64,000 nucleotides of DNA from assembly GCA_947846985.1 (NCBI GenBank), contig CANTUZ010000012.1:25010135-25074134 (forward strand), given 5' to 3'. Both the position numbers and the translations under genes were made by a program. Below, in pieces: positions 48,891 through 62,500 of the stretch. Source of the stretch: Fratercula arctica. Its lineage: Eukaryota > Chordata > Aves > Charadriiformes > Alcidae. Within the stretch, counting starts at the first letter, position 1. Each line of letters opens with the position of its first letter. Under the pieces are notes generated by a model. That model saw only the letters and a program-made list of their open reading frames with translations. It was not told where the DNA came from and did not search any database.

Positions 48891-51313
48891 CTCTCCGCTT
48901 CTTCCCCTCTCTCCATTGCTATACCACTCATCTCATCAATGTCTTAATGGATACATGCAGGCATCTAATACACTTCATATGTAAAAGGGGTAAAAATAAA
49001 AAAAAAAAAATAAAAAAGAAAGAGAAAAAGATAACACATTACGTTGCCTTCCTCCTTATAGAGGCTCTTATCTGCATGGGAATGTGAATTCTGCTTTAAA
49101 TCTTGTACTGAGATTTTGGGGGCATTACTGTATCTTTTCTAATTAGTAAGGAGCATTGCTCAGGAGTAACCCAAGTCTGAGACACACATATCTGCACAGA
49201 TACTTTTTTGCAAGAACTTAGGTGCATACCTTTCTAGATGGTTTTGACCAGTCACAATGTCTAGCACTAGTGGTTCCTCTACTTAGATGAGGTACCTGAG
49301 CTGTATTTTCCTGAAAGAGAACCCTTCCTGCCTTATTTATTTTCTGTGAGGATACCATCAGATCAGCTCAGGATACCCATGATGAAATTATTTGCCAGGA
49401 GGATATACTAGCCTTTGCTGAGCTGAAACTGAAAGATAATTCAATGAAGTGCCTACAAATACTAGACCATGTTTAAGGATTCTTTGTAGTCATTAAAAAT
49501 AAACAGGCTATTCATTCTTTTGCAATCTTTTTGCTACAAATGAACTGGTATAGGTCACAGCTACAAAGAAATTCCGACTTGGATCCCCAAATCAATAAGA
49601 TTGCATTAGCAGCTTGCTGTGCTTGAGCTCCCACGGCACTGGTGCCACTATCCTCTTCAAAACATGAAGTTTTAACAGGCCCTCCTAACTTGTTGAGCAA
49701 TAAAGTAATCTCTGTGTTGCCCATAGACAAGAGGGGTAGGTTCTCGAGCTGACTGCAGTTTACGTGCCTCTATTATCACCAGAAACTGTAACAGTCAGTG
49801 TTAAAGTGAACACAGAGCCTGCGTACTTCCAAGCACACAATACCGCAATATGTGCTTAGGTTCGCTTTAAGATTGTTGGCTGCTACATTTTATCAGCTCT
49901 TTTTAAAATAAGGTTGCTCACTAGCTGCTTTCCAAGCTTTCACATATGTATCATTTCCATCAGCTACAAGTGTAAATTTGCAAGCAATGGGAACATACAT
50001 GCACACGCAATCTGATGGAATCTGTATAGAAGGTAAAGCTGTCACCAGATGGCATTTTTAAGTTTTGTGCAGCCAGATATTCAGAAGCAGCATCTGAATT
50101 TTGGATGCTTCGCTCCTTTTTTTTTTTTTTTTGTATACTCCCCAAGACACAGTATTTGCTCCTAGAAATAACTCTTGTGATATTTTGTGGATAAACCTCT
50201 AACAGCTCATTTTGCATGACTACATACCTAGAGTATAAGAGCCCTAAATTAGTACTTGGGTAGAGACCGCTCAAAAATTCAGTCCATAATGTCAGTAAAT
50301 AAACCTTTTATGAATATAATTTTGAGTCAGCCCTAACAGTAGCAAAAATAAGTAGGTTGCATGTTCCTTTCCTACAGGGGAACGTTGCCAAAAATATATA
50401 ACTGTCACTTTTCATCTTGTGAATAATGTTAGCTGCTGAAAAAGAGATTCACAATGAGCAATTATGTCTTCAGCTTTCATGTCATTTTACATCATTCTAC
50501 TATCAGCCATGCTCAAAAGCTTAGAGCAACATTCTAGGTCAGTGACTTTTGCAGACAGTGTGTTTGCTGTTTGGTAATTAAATTAGATACACTTTAAATA
50601 ACCAGATTCTGAAACAGACAGCCACTTACAAACACATGACCAAATGTATCACTGGCGCTGTTGACACTGGATGAGGAAAGTTATACATGTTAGCAATCAT
50701 TAACTATCACTGAGGATTATAAATTTAAGGATTATGATATTAAGAATAAGTGGATCAGAAAATCACTGCAGAGAAAAATCTTTAAGCCAGACTGAAGGAC
50801 TGACCTACTTTTCATCACCAAGTTTTATTTATACGTGTATAGAATTTTTTCTTATGTTATGATTATCAAAATAATTTCTCCTACCAAGAAAGCACTTAAC
50901 TATTAATAAAACTAAATAGAGAATTAAATACTGCAGTGGGTGCTCAGCTTTTACATTTAATAAGGTTTTAGCCTGCATCTCATGCAAATAGCCACTAGTA
51001 CTGTTTCAGATAAAACTTTAAACAGCAAATAGAAACATTTTCACTTTATATAGAAGGGTGGGGTATTTTTGATAAATTAAGGTATTAACTCTTAAGATAA
51101 GACTTAAAATTGGAATTTTTTAAAAAATTATTTCATATCAAACATGGCTCAGAGGCATTTACTGTGTAAAAAAGTATATAGTTTTGCTATTTTTTCAGGC
51201 CTTGCAATTCGGAAATGAACATTAAAAAAAAAAAATCAGAAAACAGGTCCGATGGGTGCTATATGTTCTTTGTAGGAGCAATTCTCATAACTCTTCAAGG
51301 GACAGATAGACTT

Positions 51314-51414
51314 TAAAAAAAAAAAAAACCAAAAAAACCCCAAGAAAAACTACAAACCAACCAAAAAACCAAAAACAACCCCACGACAACAAAAACAAAA
51401 AAAACCAAAACCAA
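51314..51414. repeat. A/C-only low-complexity tract
   Basis: A13 followed by A runs with CC or CCCC interruptions (CCAAAAAAACCCCAAG, CCAACCAAAAAACC). Confidence 0.88.
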
Positions 51415-53689
51415 GCACTAAGCAATTTAGAGAGGTACTGTTGGCCTTCATTTCGTGTGTGTTTAAGGAGTGAAGTTAATGGATGAAGGCACACAAATGA
51501 TAACAGAGCACAGGAAGAACACAACTTCAAGCTGGAGGCTGGCAAGTCATGCAAGTGATTCCACAGCAAAGGCTACGGGTATTCCACTGTTTTGGGTATA
51601 TTTTCTTCAGCCCACCACCATGATTCAGCTCAGAGTTTTTGTTAGCTTAATTCCCATACTACCTTTCTCATCATGAGCATTTAAGTGAAAGTCCTCAATT
51701 TGCAGAATACTATCTTGTCTTTTCTTCTGGAGCCTGACCAGTTGGCCTTTTATTTCAAGATAGATACAAGCTACAAGGTACAATCAACCGTCACAGATTA
51801 TTAAAACATGCTGTCCACCTAACTGCACCTGCAGACCACTGTAAGGACATGGAAGCCAGCCCCACAAGCTAAAGATGACACAATTGTAGCATTGCCGTAG
51901 TTACTTCAGAAGTACTGAGCTGGAAAATTAGTCCTAGTGTTTGTAGGTATTGCTTTGGCTGAAACACATGGAAAAATTGGCTTGAAGAATGAGGAAAACA
52001 CAACCCACCACATGTATATTTCTGACTATTATAAAACATGAGACTGAACAAGGGGTTTCTGTGTCCCTTCCTGTGCCAGGAGTAGGGGTTTGCAGTGGTG
52101 TCACACTCAGCTGCCAGCAGGTGTTGCAATGGGCAGCCGTGTAAAGCGCCTATTCACTGAACTCTGTCACTCCAGTTACATGCTCTTTATGGCAAGGAAA
52201 ACAGAGAAAACAAAGAAGCTGTTATACTTTAACTTCAAAACCTTCATACCCCAAAGCTTCAGCTCTGTACCTCAGGCAGTGCAGCCCAGAAAAGAGGCAG
52301 CATAGTCTTAGGTAAAGATATTTTTCTGCTCCAATAACCTAGTCTCTGTAGTGCTCACAAAAGAGATGAGATTTTAGAAAAAAAATTATCTTAGTACAGG
52401 CACAGTGATAGTAGAAGGTCATCTGACATTTTTCATTTGACTGACAAGTAAGTTTTATTCTTAAGCTTTCCAAGTTCACAGGAAGGGGTTTTTTGAAAGG
52501 TCATAGAAGAATTCCAAGTTTATCCATAAGTGCTGCAAGAATCAATGCATGAGAAGTTAGGAGATATTGATCTTCCCAGTTTACAGTTCCTGTTGGATTA
52601 TCATTCTCCAGTTGCACCAATTTCCTCTTCAACAGGGGTAAAGCTTTTATGAGATCCCCAAAGCCTGTGTGCAATATTTATTCTGTTAGTCTAATTAGAG
52701 GTATTACTATGTACATAGTTACTGGATCTGTCCCCAATGGCACTTCACATCATAAATAACAGATGTGAAATGTACTCCTATTGGGACAAGTGCTAGTATC
52801 AATTCTTCTTATGCTATCTCTTTAACCATTACATCATCTCACCATTCTTTAGGATTTTTCTTTGGAGGAAAAGAATACCATTAAGATAATATTAGTTCAG
52901 GATAATTAAATTCACTAAATATTCATGGGCCCATAAGAAGACATAATAATTTTGAGATGTATTCACTTTACTGTAATGCAAAATGAAATAGATATACATT
53001 TTATAAGTCAGCAGTAGCAACTTTCTGACATTTAATTGCATGGGACTGGCCTAAGATAAAATTACAACTTTAACCACGCATTCAAAAGTTCAAAAGGCTT
53101 TCATGTTAGTCCATGAAGGATTTGGGGAAAAAAACAAACATAAGTTTGGTGTTCCACTCCAAAGTTTAGAGGTATTCAGATTATAGGTTCAGATTAATCC
53201 ACCTATGTTAAAATACATAAGCATATATTTTTCAGTGGTAAGAAGGTGGTTGTAACTATACAGTTGAATTCTCTTTTCAGATCCATACAGATGCTATGTT
53301 AGAAGATCAAAATATGTGTGTGCTCAAAACATTAATTCAGCTGCTTAAGAGACTAAGGCAGTGGCCTAATACCCCAAAGCTGCAGATCATCAGCTGCAAT
53401 GTATATGTCCAGCTACACTCCTCACTCACAAGGGTTCAATAGCATTAATGATGTATGGTCCAATACAACAATCATATCAGCAGCAACAAAAAAGTCTAAT
53501 AACAGTTGTTCCCCTTATTCTGTACACATACAATGTATGTAGTCATGTTTTCACCTAAAATAGTTCTTTACCCTACATTTTTACCAAAATATGACATTTT
53601 GAAACCGTAAGAGAAATTGAGAAGTCATATCAAGTCCCTCACACTTCTCATGCTGCGATTAAGCCTCATATCTTTCTGAAAATATTCTC

Positions 53690-54400
53690 TTCCTATATGA
53701 AGGAAGTTTTCATATCTTAAGACTTTCCCCTCAGTTTTCTTGTCTTATACCAAAGCACTCAGATTCTTCCGGTGTAGATATCTGATAATTTTCAATACCT
53801 TTTTGGGATCTCAGCCTTTTTGGAAGTGGCACATCCAAGATTTTATGAAGTAATTTGAATGGCGCTTTACCACTGCTGACTACAGCAGATACACTGACTA
53901 CTTCCTCAGTTCCCACAACATGCTTGCAGCCCCTCTTCTCCCAATTTAATTCTTATTTGTAAAACTAGTGGAGATGCTCAAGTTCAACACCAGGTTCTTA
54001 GTGAAGCTGTTGAATAGTCCTGGACTTGGGGCAGAACCTTGCATTCCACCATTCAATATCTTTTAATTTTGAGAGCGAATATCTGACAACTACCTTGAAC
54101 CTTACTAATACAAGGATAAGATTTATTGCCCCTCTGTTTTCTACAAGTCCTATTATCCCATTGTAATGGATATTGATTTGACAGTTTGCTCCTTAGAAAT
54201 CCATGGTGACTCTCATTCTCCTCACATCTCAAGAGTTTTAAAAAAGCTGAACCATTTATTCCAACATTAATTCAAGGAATTTAATTTCAGACAGAAGACT
54301 GACAATTCTGTGACTCCTCTTACCCTGTTCTCAATTCTTAAAGATGGAAGATATTGTTTTTCTTTCTAGCCATCATTTGTCCTCCACAAAGCTTTTCGAT
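53690..54400 (-). mobile_element. ancient CR1/L3-type LINE relic (reverse-transcriptase region)
   Basis: A heavily decayed minus-strand LINE. Collinear landmarks on the + strand are GACTTTCCCCTCAGTTTTCT at 53721-53740 and CTTGCAGCCCCTCTTCTCCC near 53.93 kb. Next come CTGTTGAATAGTCCTGGAC and CAGAACCTTGCATTCCACCA at 54.01-54.05 kb, AGAAATCCATGGTGACTC near 54.2 kb and TTCTTAAAGATGGAAGATAT near 54.34 kb. These follow the order of ancient amniote CR1/L3 reverse-transcriptase sequence, including the stretch around RT motif B. Indels and stops are frequent, so no frame survives. An exact subfamily needs a RepeatMasker-type alignment. Confidence 0.68.
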
Positions 54401-57400
54401 CTTTGCTTGGAAGCACACCTTTCAGGCATTTTTTCAGAAAAAAATTTTGGAGAGAAACTAGGGAGTTTTACAGATGATTGACACTGTAAGCACAGGACAC
54501 TTGGCAGTGAAAGAGAAAAATTACTTGAGCAGAAGTATACCAGAACTGAAGAAAAACTTGTAACAGAAATACATGACCCAGTTTCTCACTACAGACAAAC
54601 AGTATAATGGAACAACTGAAAGAAGGCATCATTGCTGGTCTTATGTAGCCTGTAGCCACATTTTGGTCTTATGTAGCCACAGTACAGATGTGACTGAGTG
54701 ACTTGGACACTGTGGACACCGATCATACAGTTGGATGACAGTGGTGATCAGGTCAGGTAGCAATGGTGGAAGGAGGAGGCATGATCAAGATGAAGGAAGT
54801 GCAGTGCTGACAGATATGAAAAGAGCACTTCATAGACAGATTCCAGAGAGGAAAATTTTGGAAAGGCTGGTGAAATGAAATCTTAAAAAAAGCTATAAAA
54901 GAGAGAATACAGAAGCATCAGATGGTGTCTCGGGATAGATCAAAATATAATTCCGCAAGAGGAGGTGAGACATTTTGCAGGAATGGGGAAAACAAGTCAA
55001 CAAATGTATCAGAAAAAGGAGCATGGAGAGACATGCAATAAATGGTTTGCAGCTGTTGTACCCCACCTCTTGCTCACTTCCATATTTGCTAACAGCCCTT
55101 TGCAATCATTTATCCATTTGATAATTTTAAAAAAGATGACATACTGACATCCAGCTGGGCTTATGTCTGCATGGATAGTTCTACAAAACTAGATACCCAC
55201 CTTTTCCAGACCACCTCGTTTTCTAAGTTAGCAATCTGGCTGAGCTGTCTTGCTGCGACTCTACAAATCAGACACTGGAATGGGATCCACCATGAAGGTA
55301 GGTTTATACTGGATTACAGACTGGCGATGTCTAGCATGTCATTTGCCTTATTCTCTTACTCACAGCTAAAGAGTTCTGTCCTACTCCCCCTGCTCCCTGA
55401 ATAAGATATTTAGGAACGTAGCACATTGAAAAATACACAAAAAGTGGGGGGGACGGGATGGGACCCAGTAGTTATACAAGCAAACTTTAATTATATTTTA
55501 GATCCACCTAATGCTCAGTTCCTATTGCAATACTAGAAATAGGAAAGCTTATTTTGAAAGTGAGCTAGCAAAGATTTTCTAATTGAAGGGTTTAGTTGCT
55601 TTGAAGGAAAATAGCGTCTCAAATTTATTGTGAATTCTGGCAAATAAGGATTATTCTTTTTGCAGCCAGATCCAGGATAAAATCCTTAAACATTTCATTG
55701 CTCTTTTTATTTATTGAAATACTTTTTTTCTGGGTGTATTTTTTGAAGATGAACGTGCCATTCCTGCTAGCACTCTCAGACAGCTATGCCCATGCACAGC
55801 AGTTGATTCAACATCTCACAGTGCAGTTGTCATCACTGCCACATCAGAGCAAGTAATAAGTTTTCCAACTGTTTGTTCCCCAATTTGGTTAATCAATATT
55901 TTTTCATTTCTTTTGTTTTAAGAAATAAGTATCTTTTTGGACTGTGACTGTAGTAATTATTGATGTTCGCAAGTTAGACTTCTCTTATAGCAACTCCTTA
56001 CTTCGTGATGTTTTTATATGCACAAGAGGATTGGCCTCATTCAGAAAGCATATCCTGTGAAACCCCATTGGCTTTAGACAACAAGTTGAAATACTATTTT
56101 GAAGTTGCTCTGTCCTATGACATTAGAAGTCAGGCTGCTGTTGCTTTCTGCTTCAAAACTTAGCAAGAACATAGGAACACATGAACAATGAAGGCACTTG
56201 TGATATTCTTGCAAGTGGCAAAAACTGGTTTCCAGGAGTTATTTTTCATCTCATTTTTCTTTTCTTTGAGACAACTTTTTTTTTTCCCCCAGACTGTTAG
56301 AGTTCATAAAAAAAAAAAAAAAAACTTCTGGCTTCCAGCAAACTTATGTTCTACTTTCATCTAAAAAGGCATAAATGTGTTGAGCCAAAACCACAGAATT
56401 CACTGCTATTTGAAACAATCTGTGTAGCTCTTTTACATCTCTATTTACAGAGTCCCGTCCAAAATTCAGTACAGTAACCACAGCACTAACCTTTCTAACT
56501 GTCCACACACATCATCCTCTAGGTAAATGAAGTAATATATAGCATCAGTCTGTGGAATCTTTTATGACTGGGATCAAAATAGCTCCATCAACTAACATGT
56601 GCGAATACTGACTTTATCATCTAACCAAGTGAGATTCCAAAATTAGAATTACAGTGGGTATTTCTGCTGATCTGAAAGATTTAACATCTCTTTTCTCATC
56701 AAAAATTCTATTTGAAATAAAAAATGAATGCTTCTAAATCTAATATTACTGTACACAATGTAGGGAAGAGACATTAATTTGGTATTTCAATAAATTTTTA
56801 AAAAGAATATTGAGGAAAAATACTCAGTTCCCACCAAAGAGACATCTGGGAAAATTTAAATAAGGTTGTATGACAGGTTCATTTTTTGTAACATTTGATA
56901 TGGGCAGACCTAACATTCAGTGCAACTCAAGCTTAGAAATCATACTTCTTAGCTCACAATCCTGAGGAACATATAACAGCAGCTAAACATGCAATAAACA
57001 AGCCAAAGCATTTATTATAACATCTGGACTTTGCTGCCCCACCCCCAATAAAATAATGAATTAACAATAAAATACATTTGCTCAGAAGAACAAGCCTTTT
57101 GTGATTTCCAGTTAAATTGCATGATGAATGCAAATCAAAACAGATAGGGGAAAAAACTGGGACCGCAGAGTAATTTTTTTCAGTATTTTCAAGAAAAAAC
57201 ATCGAACATTCTTCATCTAAAAAAATTATCCTCTCTTTTAATACGGATTAAACAAATATAAAATAACTCCCATATTAAAACACTAATTTCAGGCCATATA
57301 TTTGGGTTCACCCAGGAGAAATTGATGGGAAAGCTAACCCCCACCTTCTCCCATCTGGTTTGGTTTGTCCTGAAACCATTTCCCCCTCTCTTCCTTTCAA

Positions 57401-58566
57401 ATGCATTAATTCAATCACTGAACTGAAAAAGTCCAGCTTTATTTAACATCTGTGCTTTGATGCACATATATAACTGGAATGTTGCAAAGTCTTTTGCTAA
57501 GCAGTATTTCATATTGCAAGGAACATCTTTAAATTTGTTAGGATTTTATTTGATGATGTCAGTGGTCATACCCTAAACGGGTAGGCTGGGGACAGAATCT
57601 GTACTCATTTTCTCTTGACACCACTAAAGAGAAAATCTGTCAGTGGACAAACCATCACTTCATGGAACCTGCTGCAAAATAAAGTCAGAAAAAACTCAGT
57701 CACTTTCTTGCTCCCTTTACACTCCTTCCACTCCACTAGGCTTTACAGCTGTTGTCAGGAAGGGACCCTTGCTGCCACTGTGACAGTTCTAAGCCCCAAA
57801 TTGTCTCTTTTTCACCCAAAGAGACATGCAATACTTCCAAAAGCACAAGAACCATCAATAGACAGAACTATTCTCACTTATACAAATTAAATATTGTATG
57901 GTAAAAGCTGTTTCGTTGTATCCAAAGACTACAATTGAGGAAAGGGAAGCAGATGCCTGTTTGCTTTATCAACATTATATACAAGCACAGAACCATGAGC
58001 AAAAAGAGATTGTGTCAATGCAGAAAGAATTTCCTGCAATGTTTCAACTTTCCCTCACACTGCGGCATTACCAGAATCTATGTATTTCTGGTGTACACAC
58101 AAAAATAGTACTTACTCATAATAAAGTCCAAAAAAAGTGTGCAGGAAAGGCAATGACAACAAAAAATGTGATGATATAATGATAAATTATGACACTCAGT
58201 AACCCCCTATTACCAGTCTTTGCCTTCCAAAAATTTCCAGGATTATTGAGAAGCCAGTCTCTCCTCCCTGTACGAATCTTTATTCAAAAATCTGAGAGGC
58301 CTGGTCAAACTACATAGTGTCTGTTAACTGTGACATGGATCTTCAAGGTTGAGGCAGGGTTGCACAGCATAAGGTGATATAAAGCAGCATTTTTATTCAC
58401 TTGCAGCTTGTCCAAAATTAATTTGGTTTCTATATTTGCTAGCTTTAAGAAGTTAGAAGAAGTAGGGTCCTTATGAGAGTGAGCTAAGTTTTATCATTCA
58501 CAAGAAGCAGAGAAACACGCCTGACAAAGCTATTTGCTGTGGCAACCAGGGTTCTGCTGTGTTAGA
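54401..58566. other. intron-like or intergenic DNA without recognisable genes
   Basis: AT-rich unique sequence with short mononucleotide runs only. A local 15-bp direct repeat (TGGTCTTATGTAGCC near 54635 and 54664) is the only structure noted. Confidence 0.55.
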
Positions 58567-58794
58567 TCATAGAATAGTTTGGGTTGGAAGAGACCTTTAA
58601 AGACCATCTAGTCCGACCCCTGTACAATGAGCAGGGATATCTTCAACTAGATCGGGTTGCTCAGAGCCCCATCCAACATGACCGTGAATGTTTCCAGAGA
58701 CGGGGCACCTACCACCTCTCTGGGCAACATGTTCCAGTGTTTTGCCACCCTCACTGTAAAAAATTTCTTCCTTATATCTAGTCTGATTCTACCC
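58567..58794 (-). mobile_element. CR1 LINE 3' fragment (short)
   Basis: The + strand begins with a reversed CR1 tail (TCATAGAATAGTTTGGGTTG) and continues with CAGAGCCCCATCCAACATG and CCACCTCTCTGGGCAACATG. It breaks off after CTAGTCTGATTCTACCCT. It contains only the 3' UTR and the last few dozen codons of ORF2. It belongs to the same subfamily as the 33.4-kb copy. An open frame on the + strand (58584-58781) is an antisense artefact of this repeat. Confidence 0.92.
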
Positions 58795-59481
58795 TAGATA
58801 AAGAATGAAATCTAATGGTCCGATTATGAAACGTGTCAAATTAAGAAATATTTTGTAGGATAATTTCAACTCCCATGGCGGTCTGTGTGAGACACAGAAA
58901 ACTTGCTGCCAGTTTGTTCAGTTACTTTTTGGGCTGGGGTTTTCAATGTTTTAGGAGTGAAAACTCAATACATGACTATCTTAAGTCACCTTTGAAAAAT
59001 TCAAGTAATAATAAAGCAATCCATTATTTTAGCTCTGAGGACCCAGTATTTGCTTTTTTCCACACAGGTAATTGCTCAGATACTGGAAACCTGGCAGGAT
59101 GACCAGTTTGCTTTCCATTATAAAGGCAAAAATGCCCTATTCAGTCTCATTCCAGAGCTGTTACCCTTACCCTAAAAATGGAAACTGAAATGAGATCAGT
59201 AATACTTCTTTCATCACTGCCTCTGGAAGATGTTTTTTCCTGATGTTTAATACCCAATTCAATATTCCATCTAAATGCTTTTGATATGAAAATGCCAAAA
59301 TGATAGCGCATATGAACATAGAACAGCTAAATCTGCACAGCAGAAAAGAGAAGAGAGCATGAACTGACATCAGAAACCTGGACTAGAATTTATATCTTGG
59401 TTAATATAACTTGTAGTTTGATGGTTTTTTGGGTGCGGGGTTGTTTTTGGAGTTTTTGTTTGGTTAGTTTTTTTGAGTGGT

Positions 59482-59512
<31 letters not shown>

Positions 59513-62500
59513 GGTTGGTGTTTTTTAAAATTAGGACACAGGATTCCCAGTACAGCTTCTTTGGCAAATGAAAGCACACAATGCTTCAAAATGAAATATA
59601 CCAAAAGCAACTTTAATTCCTTAACACATTGTGAAGATAAGATGTGCAAAAACTGACAGAAGTCAGACATTAGAAAATTTTCTGGAACCTGGGTTGCAGT
59701 GCAAAATTTATCATGCATACTTATGGCGTATTACCTCATTACAGAAGCTGTGAAATTCTCCAAACTTACACAGAATAAGATTTTTAATCTTAGAACACTG
59801 CTTTTATTCATTGCTGAGACTTAAGGGTGGCCGCAGGTAGAAACGAGTGTGCCTGTTGTGGTTTCAGCAGAGCAGATATCATCTGAGAGTTTGCCCTCAG
59901 AGACTAGGCAAGCCAGCACCCAAACACCCTGGGCATTCAGGGAAGCTAAGGACATAACTTTGCAGTTTGGGCCACCTTCTTCATATTGCAAGAAAAAAAC
60001 CCCCAATGTTACTAAGGAACCACAGCAAGCAGTGACCTTACGAAAGCAGAGATCAAAAGAACCCAATATAGGATGTTGCTAACTGTCATCCTTTTGCTAT
60101 ACTTATCACAACCCCTACACAAAACAGGAAAGGGTTGTGCAGATGCATTGCTGGAAGACCTCCATTTCCGTCCATCAGTAATACCACTAGCACTTCAACG
60201 CATTTGAGTTTGCTAACCTTCCAGTCAGCTCACAAGCTGCAAGAGGCGATAAAGCTAGCAGCTTGCATTCTACAGAAAATCTCAAAGCTTTTTAAAAAGA
60301 AAACCACACAATCTTATAACTTAGATGATATTGTTACAAACTTTAAACACGTAACAGACCTATTGAAAAAAGAGCAAATATCAAGTTCAGAATTTTAATT
60401 TTGGAACTAGAGTAATTGTGTCATATATTATTCTTAAGCCTATATTTTAACACATCATTGGAGGAGAAAGGTATTCCTGAATAGCCTTTCCCTACAGAAG
60501 TGGCTGAAAAATGCATATAGTAAGCAGAGTTGAAAAGAGAAAATACAGGAAGACATTTCTAAGTGTCAGCTACAGCAATTTTAAAGCTATGTAAGATTCA
60601 GAAAAAAGTTTAATTTTTAAGTTGAATTAATCATGTTAGGTTCAATAAAGTATGGAAGTTAAAGTCTGAAGTCTTAAAATCATACTTAATGCTACATAAG
60701 GCTTCCTCTTAAAAAATAAATTACTACTCTTTGATAAGCCTAAGAATTTTCCAAGCACAGAAAGTGATCCTGTTAAAACACAGATATAATGCTGATCATC
60801 CAGCTTTCAAGTATCATCTAAATACATGGTGCGTTTGACTGGTTGAGTGGAAAGCCAGCTCTTTACTGAATTGCCCACCAGGCTTCAAATGGACATTATT
60901 TAAAGTAAATTAAAGAATAAATTATGTTAAGTCAAATTACTCCTGATTATCAACCCCAGATATTAGATTATACAACATTCTGATAAACCTTTATTCAAAA
61001 GCTCACAAGCTCCTCACCACTCATCAGGCATGCAGAGTTAGGTGCTAATTAAGAAAGTCCTCACTCATATAACAAGAGCTGTTACAACTTAAGAAAAAAA
61101 AAAAAAGGAGAAAAGGTCTTTAAAAAGAAAGAATTGTCACTTTGTATCTTTAAGCAGCTGTTAAAGACAGAATCCCATTTCTAAATATGTATTCTCGACA
61201 GCTCTCAGAAACAGCGATTGGTACTTCATATCATATACTAGAAAACTTCACCCCTTAAAGCAATCTTTCACACATTGTTTCTACGCTTATCTATAAATAT
61301 AATGAGCATTCAGCTCCCACAGTGGTGCCTTGCTGTCTGTCTAGAACTACTCTTCTATTGTAAAATTTTCAGACAGTGCTTTTGCCCATTAATAAACAAA
61401 GCAGTCAAGCTTGCCTCTTTTCACTAGTTTAATCTCAAAGTATCTAAACTGCACACAAACCCATATATCTTTATGAGTAAATATTTGGCACAGAAATAAA
61501 CTTTATTAGAGATCTGAAATTCAAGCAACAAATCAGAAATGGACTTTTTGATGGCCTTTCTTTATGTACCTAGTACAAAATACACCATTAATAAACAAAC
61601 ACATGCCCTAAATTCCCTGAGTCAGCTTTATAGCAAAGCTGTCTTTATGAACATAATGTTAGATCTCCCTCAAAAAACACATTTGCTTAATAAGGAAAGC
61701 TGTGTGGCAAACTACATCTGCACCCATATTACCAGAATATACTTATATATAAAATAGAGACTACTGTAAATGCATATTCAGAAGGATGCCTTGTGATACA
61801 TTTAATTTCATATCAGTTTAGCCATCTCCCCTGTGGGGATATAGCTGTGGATCTCTTACTCCTCTTCAGCTTGTCCATCCATGTTCTAAATCCAATATCT
61901 GCTTTACGTTGTTTTGAATCTAATCCACTAGGGGTTAAGAAAGCTCTTGGGAAGAGTCCTTTCAAGTTTTAACCATTGGAGATCTTACCATGGCACCAGG
62001 AACGTGGGTGGCATATCAAATAGTTACAATGCCAGATACAGACACAATCCTGTTTGAGTCAGAAGCTGGGACCAGCTACAGGAAAATGCTAATGGGCAGT
62101 CAAAGACAAAGTCTCTGGATTCAAGCAGGGCAGACATTCAATGCAGCTTTCCAGTTCTTGCAGATGCATTTAGGAGAGGCATCACCTGTTTCCCCAGATG
62201 TTTACATGCTCCTTTAGAAGATAACTAATCAACTAGCTAATCAACCCTGATTGTGTTATGAGAATTTTAAAATTAATGGATACTCCACATGGAAAACAAC
62301 CCCCAAACTTATTGTATTTCATCTAGACACAGTAGTCCCATGAATTTTTAAAAAAATTCAATTGCATCCATGCTTAAAAGAAATTATCCTGACGAAGCAT
62401 GGAAGAAGCCAAACTGAAGTTAAGCTGTTGAACATTTACGGGGAAGCTATGCTTTATGTAATTTGTTGTACAGCTTGGCCTTCTCTTTTCCAAAGGGGCT

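Larger units (their letters stand above)
44776..53689. other. intron-like or intergenic DNA without recognisable genes
   Basis: Contains the possible MIR relic at 45.1 kb, the (CTTTT)n and T runs around 45.2-45.7 kb, palindromic-repeat copy 2 and two A/C tracts. The longest frame (127 codons, 47385-47768) has no recognisable motifs. Confidence 0.6.

Noticed and set aside
48722..48931. Minus-strand frame rich in Phe, Val, Leu and Cys that looks like a membrane protein
   Set aside because: It is a translation of the A/C low-complexity tract; the same applies to 23400-23591 and 51285-51569.
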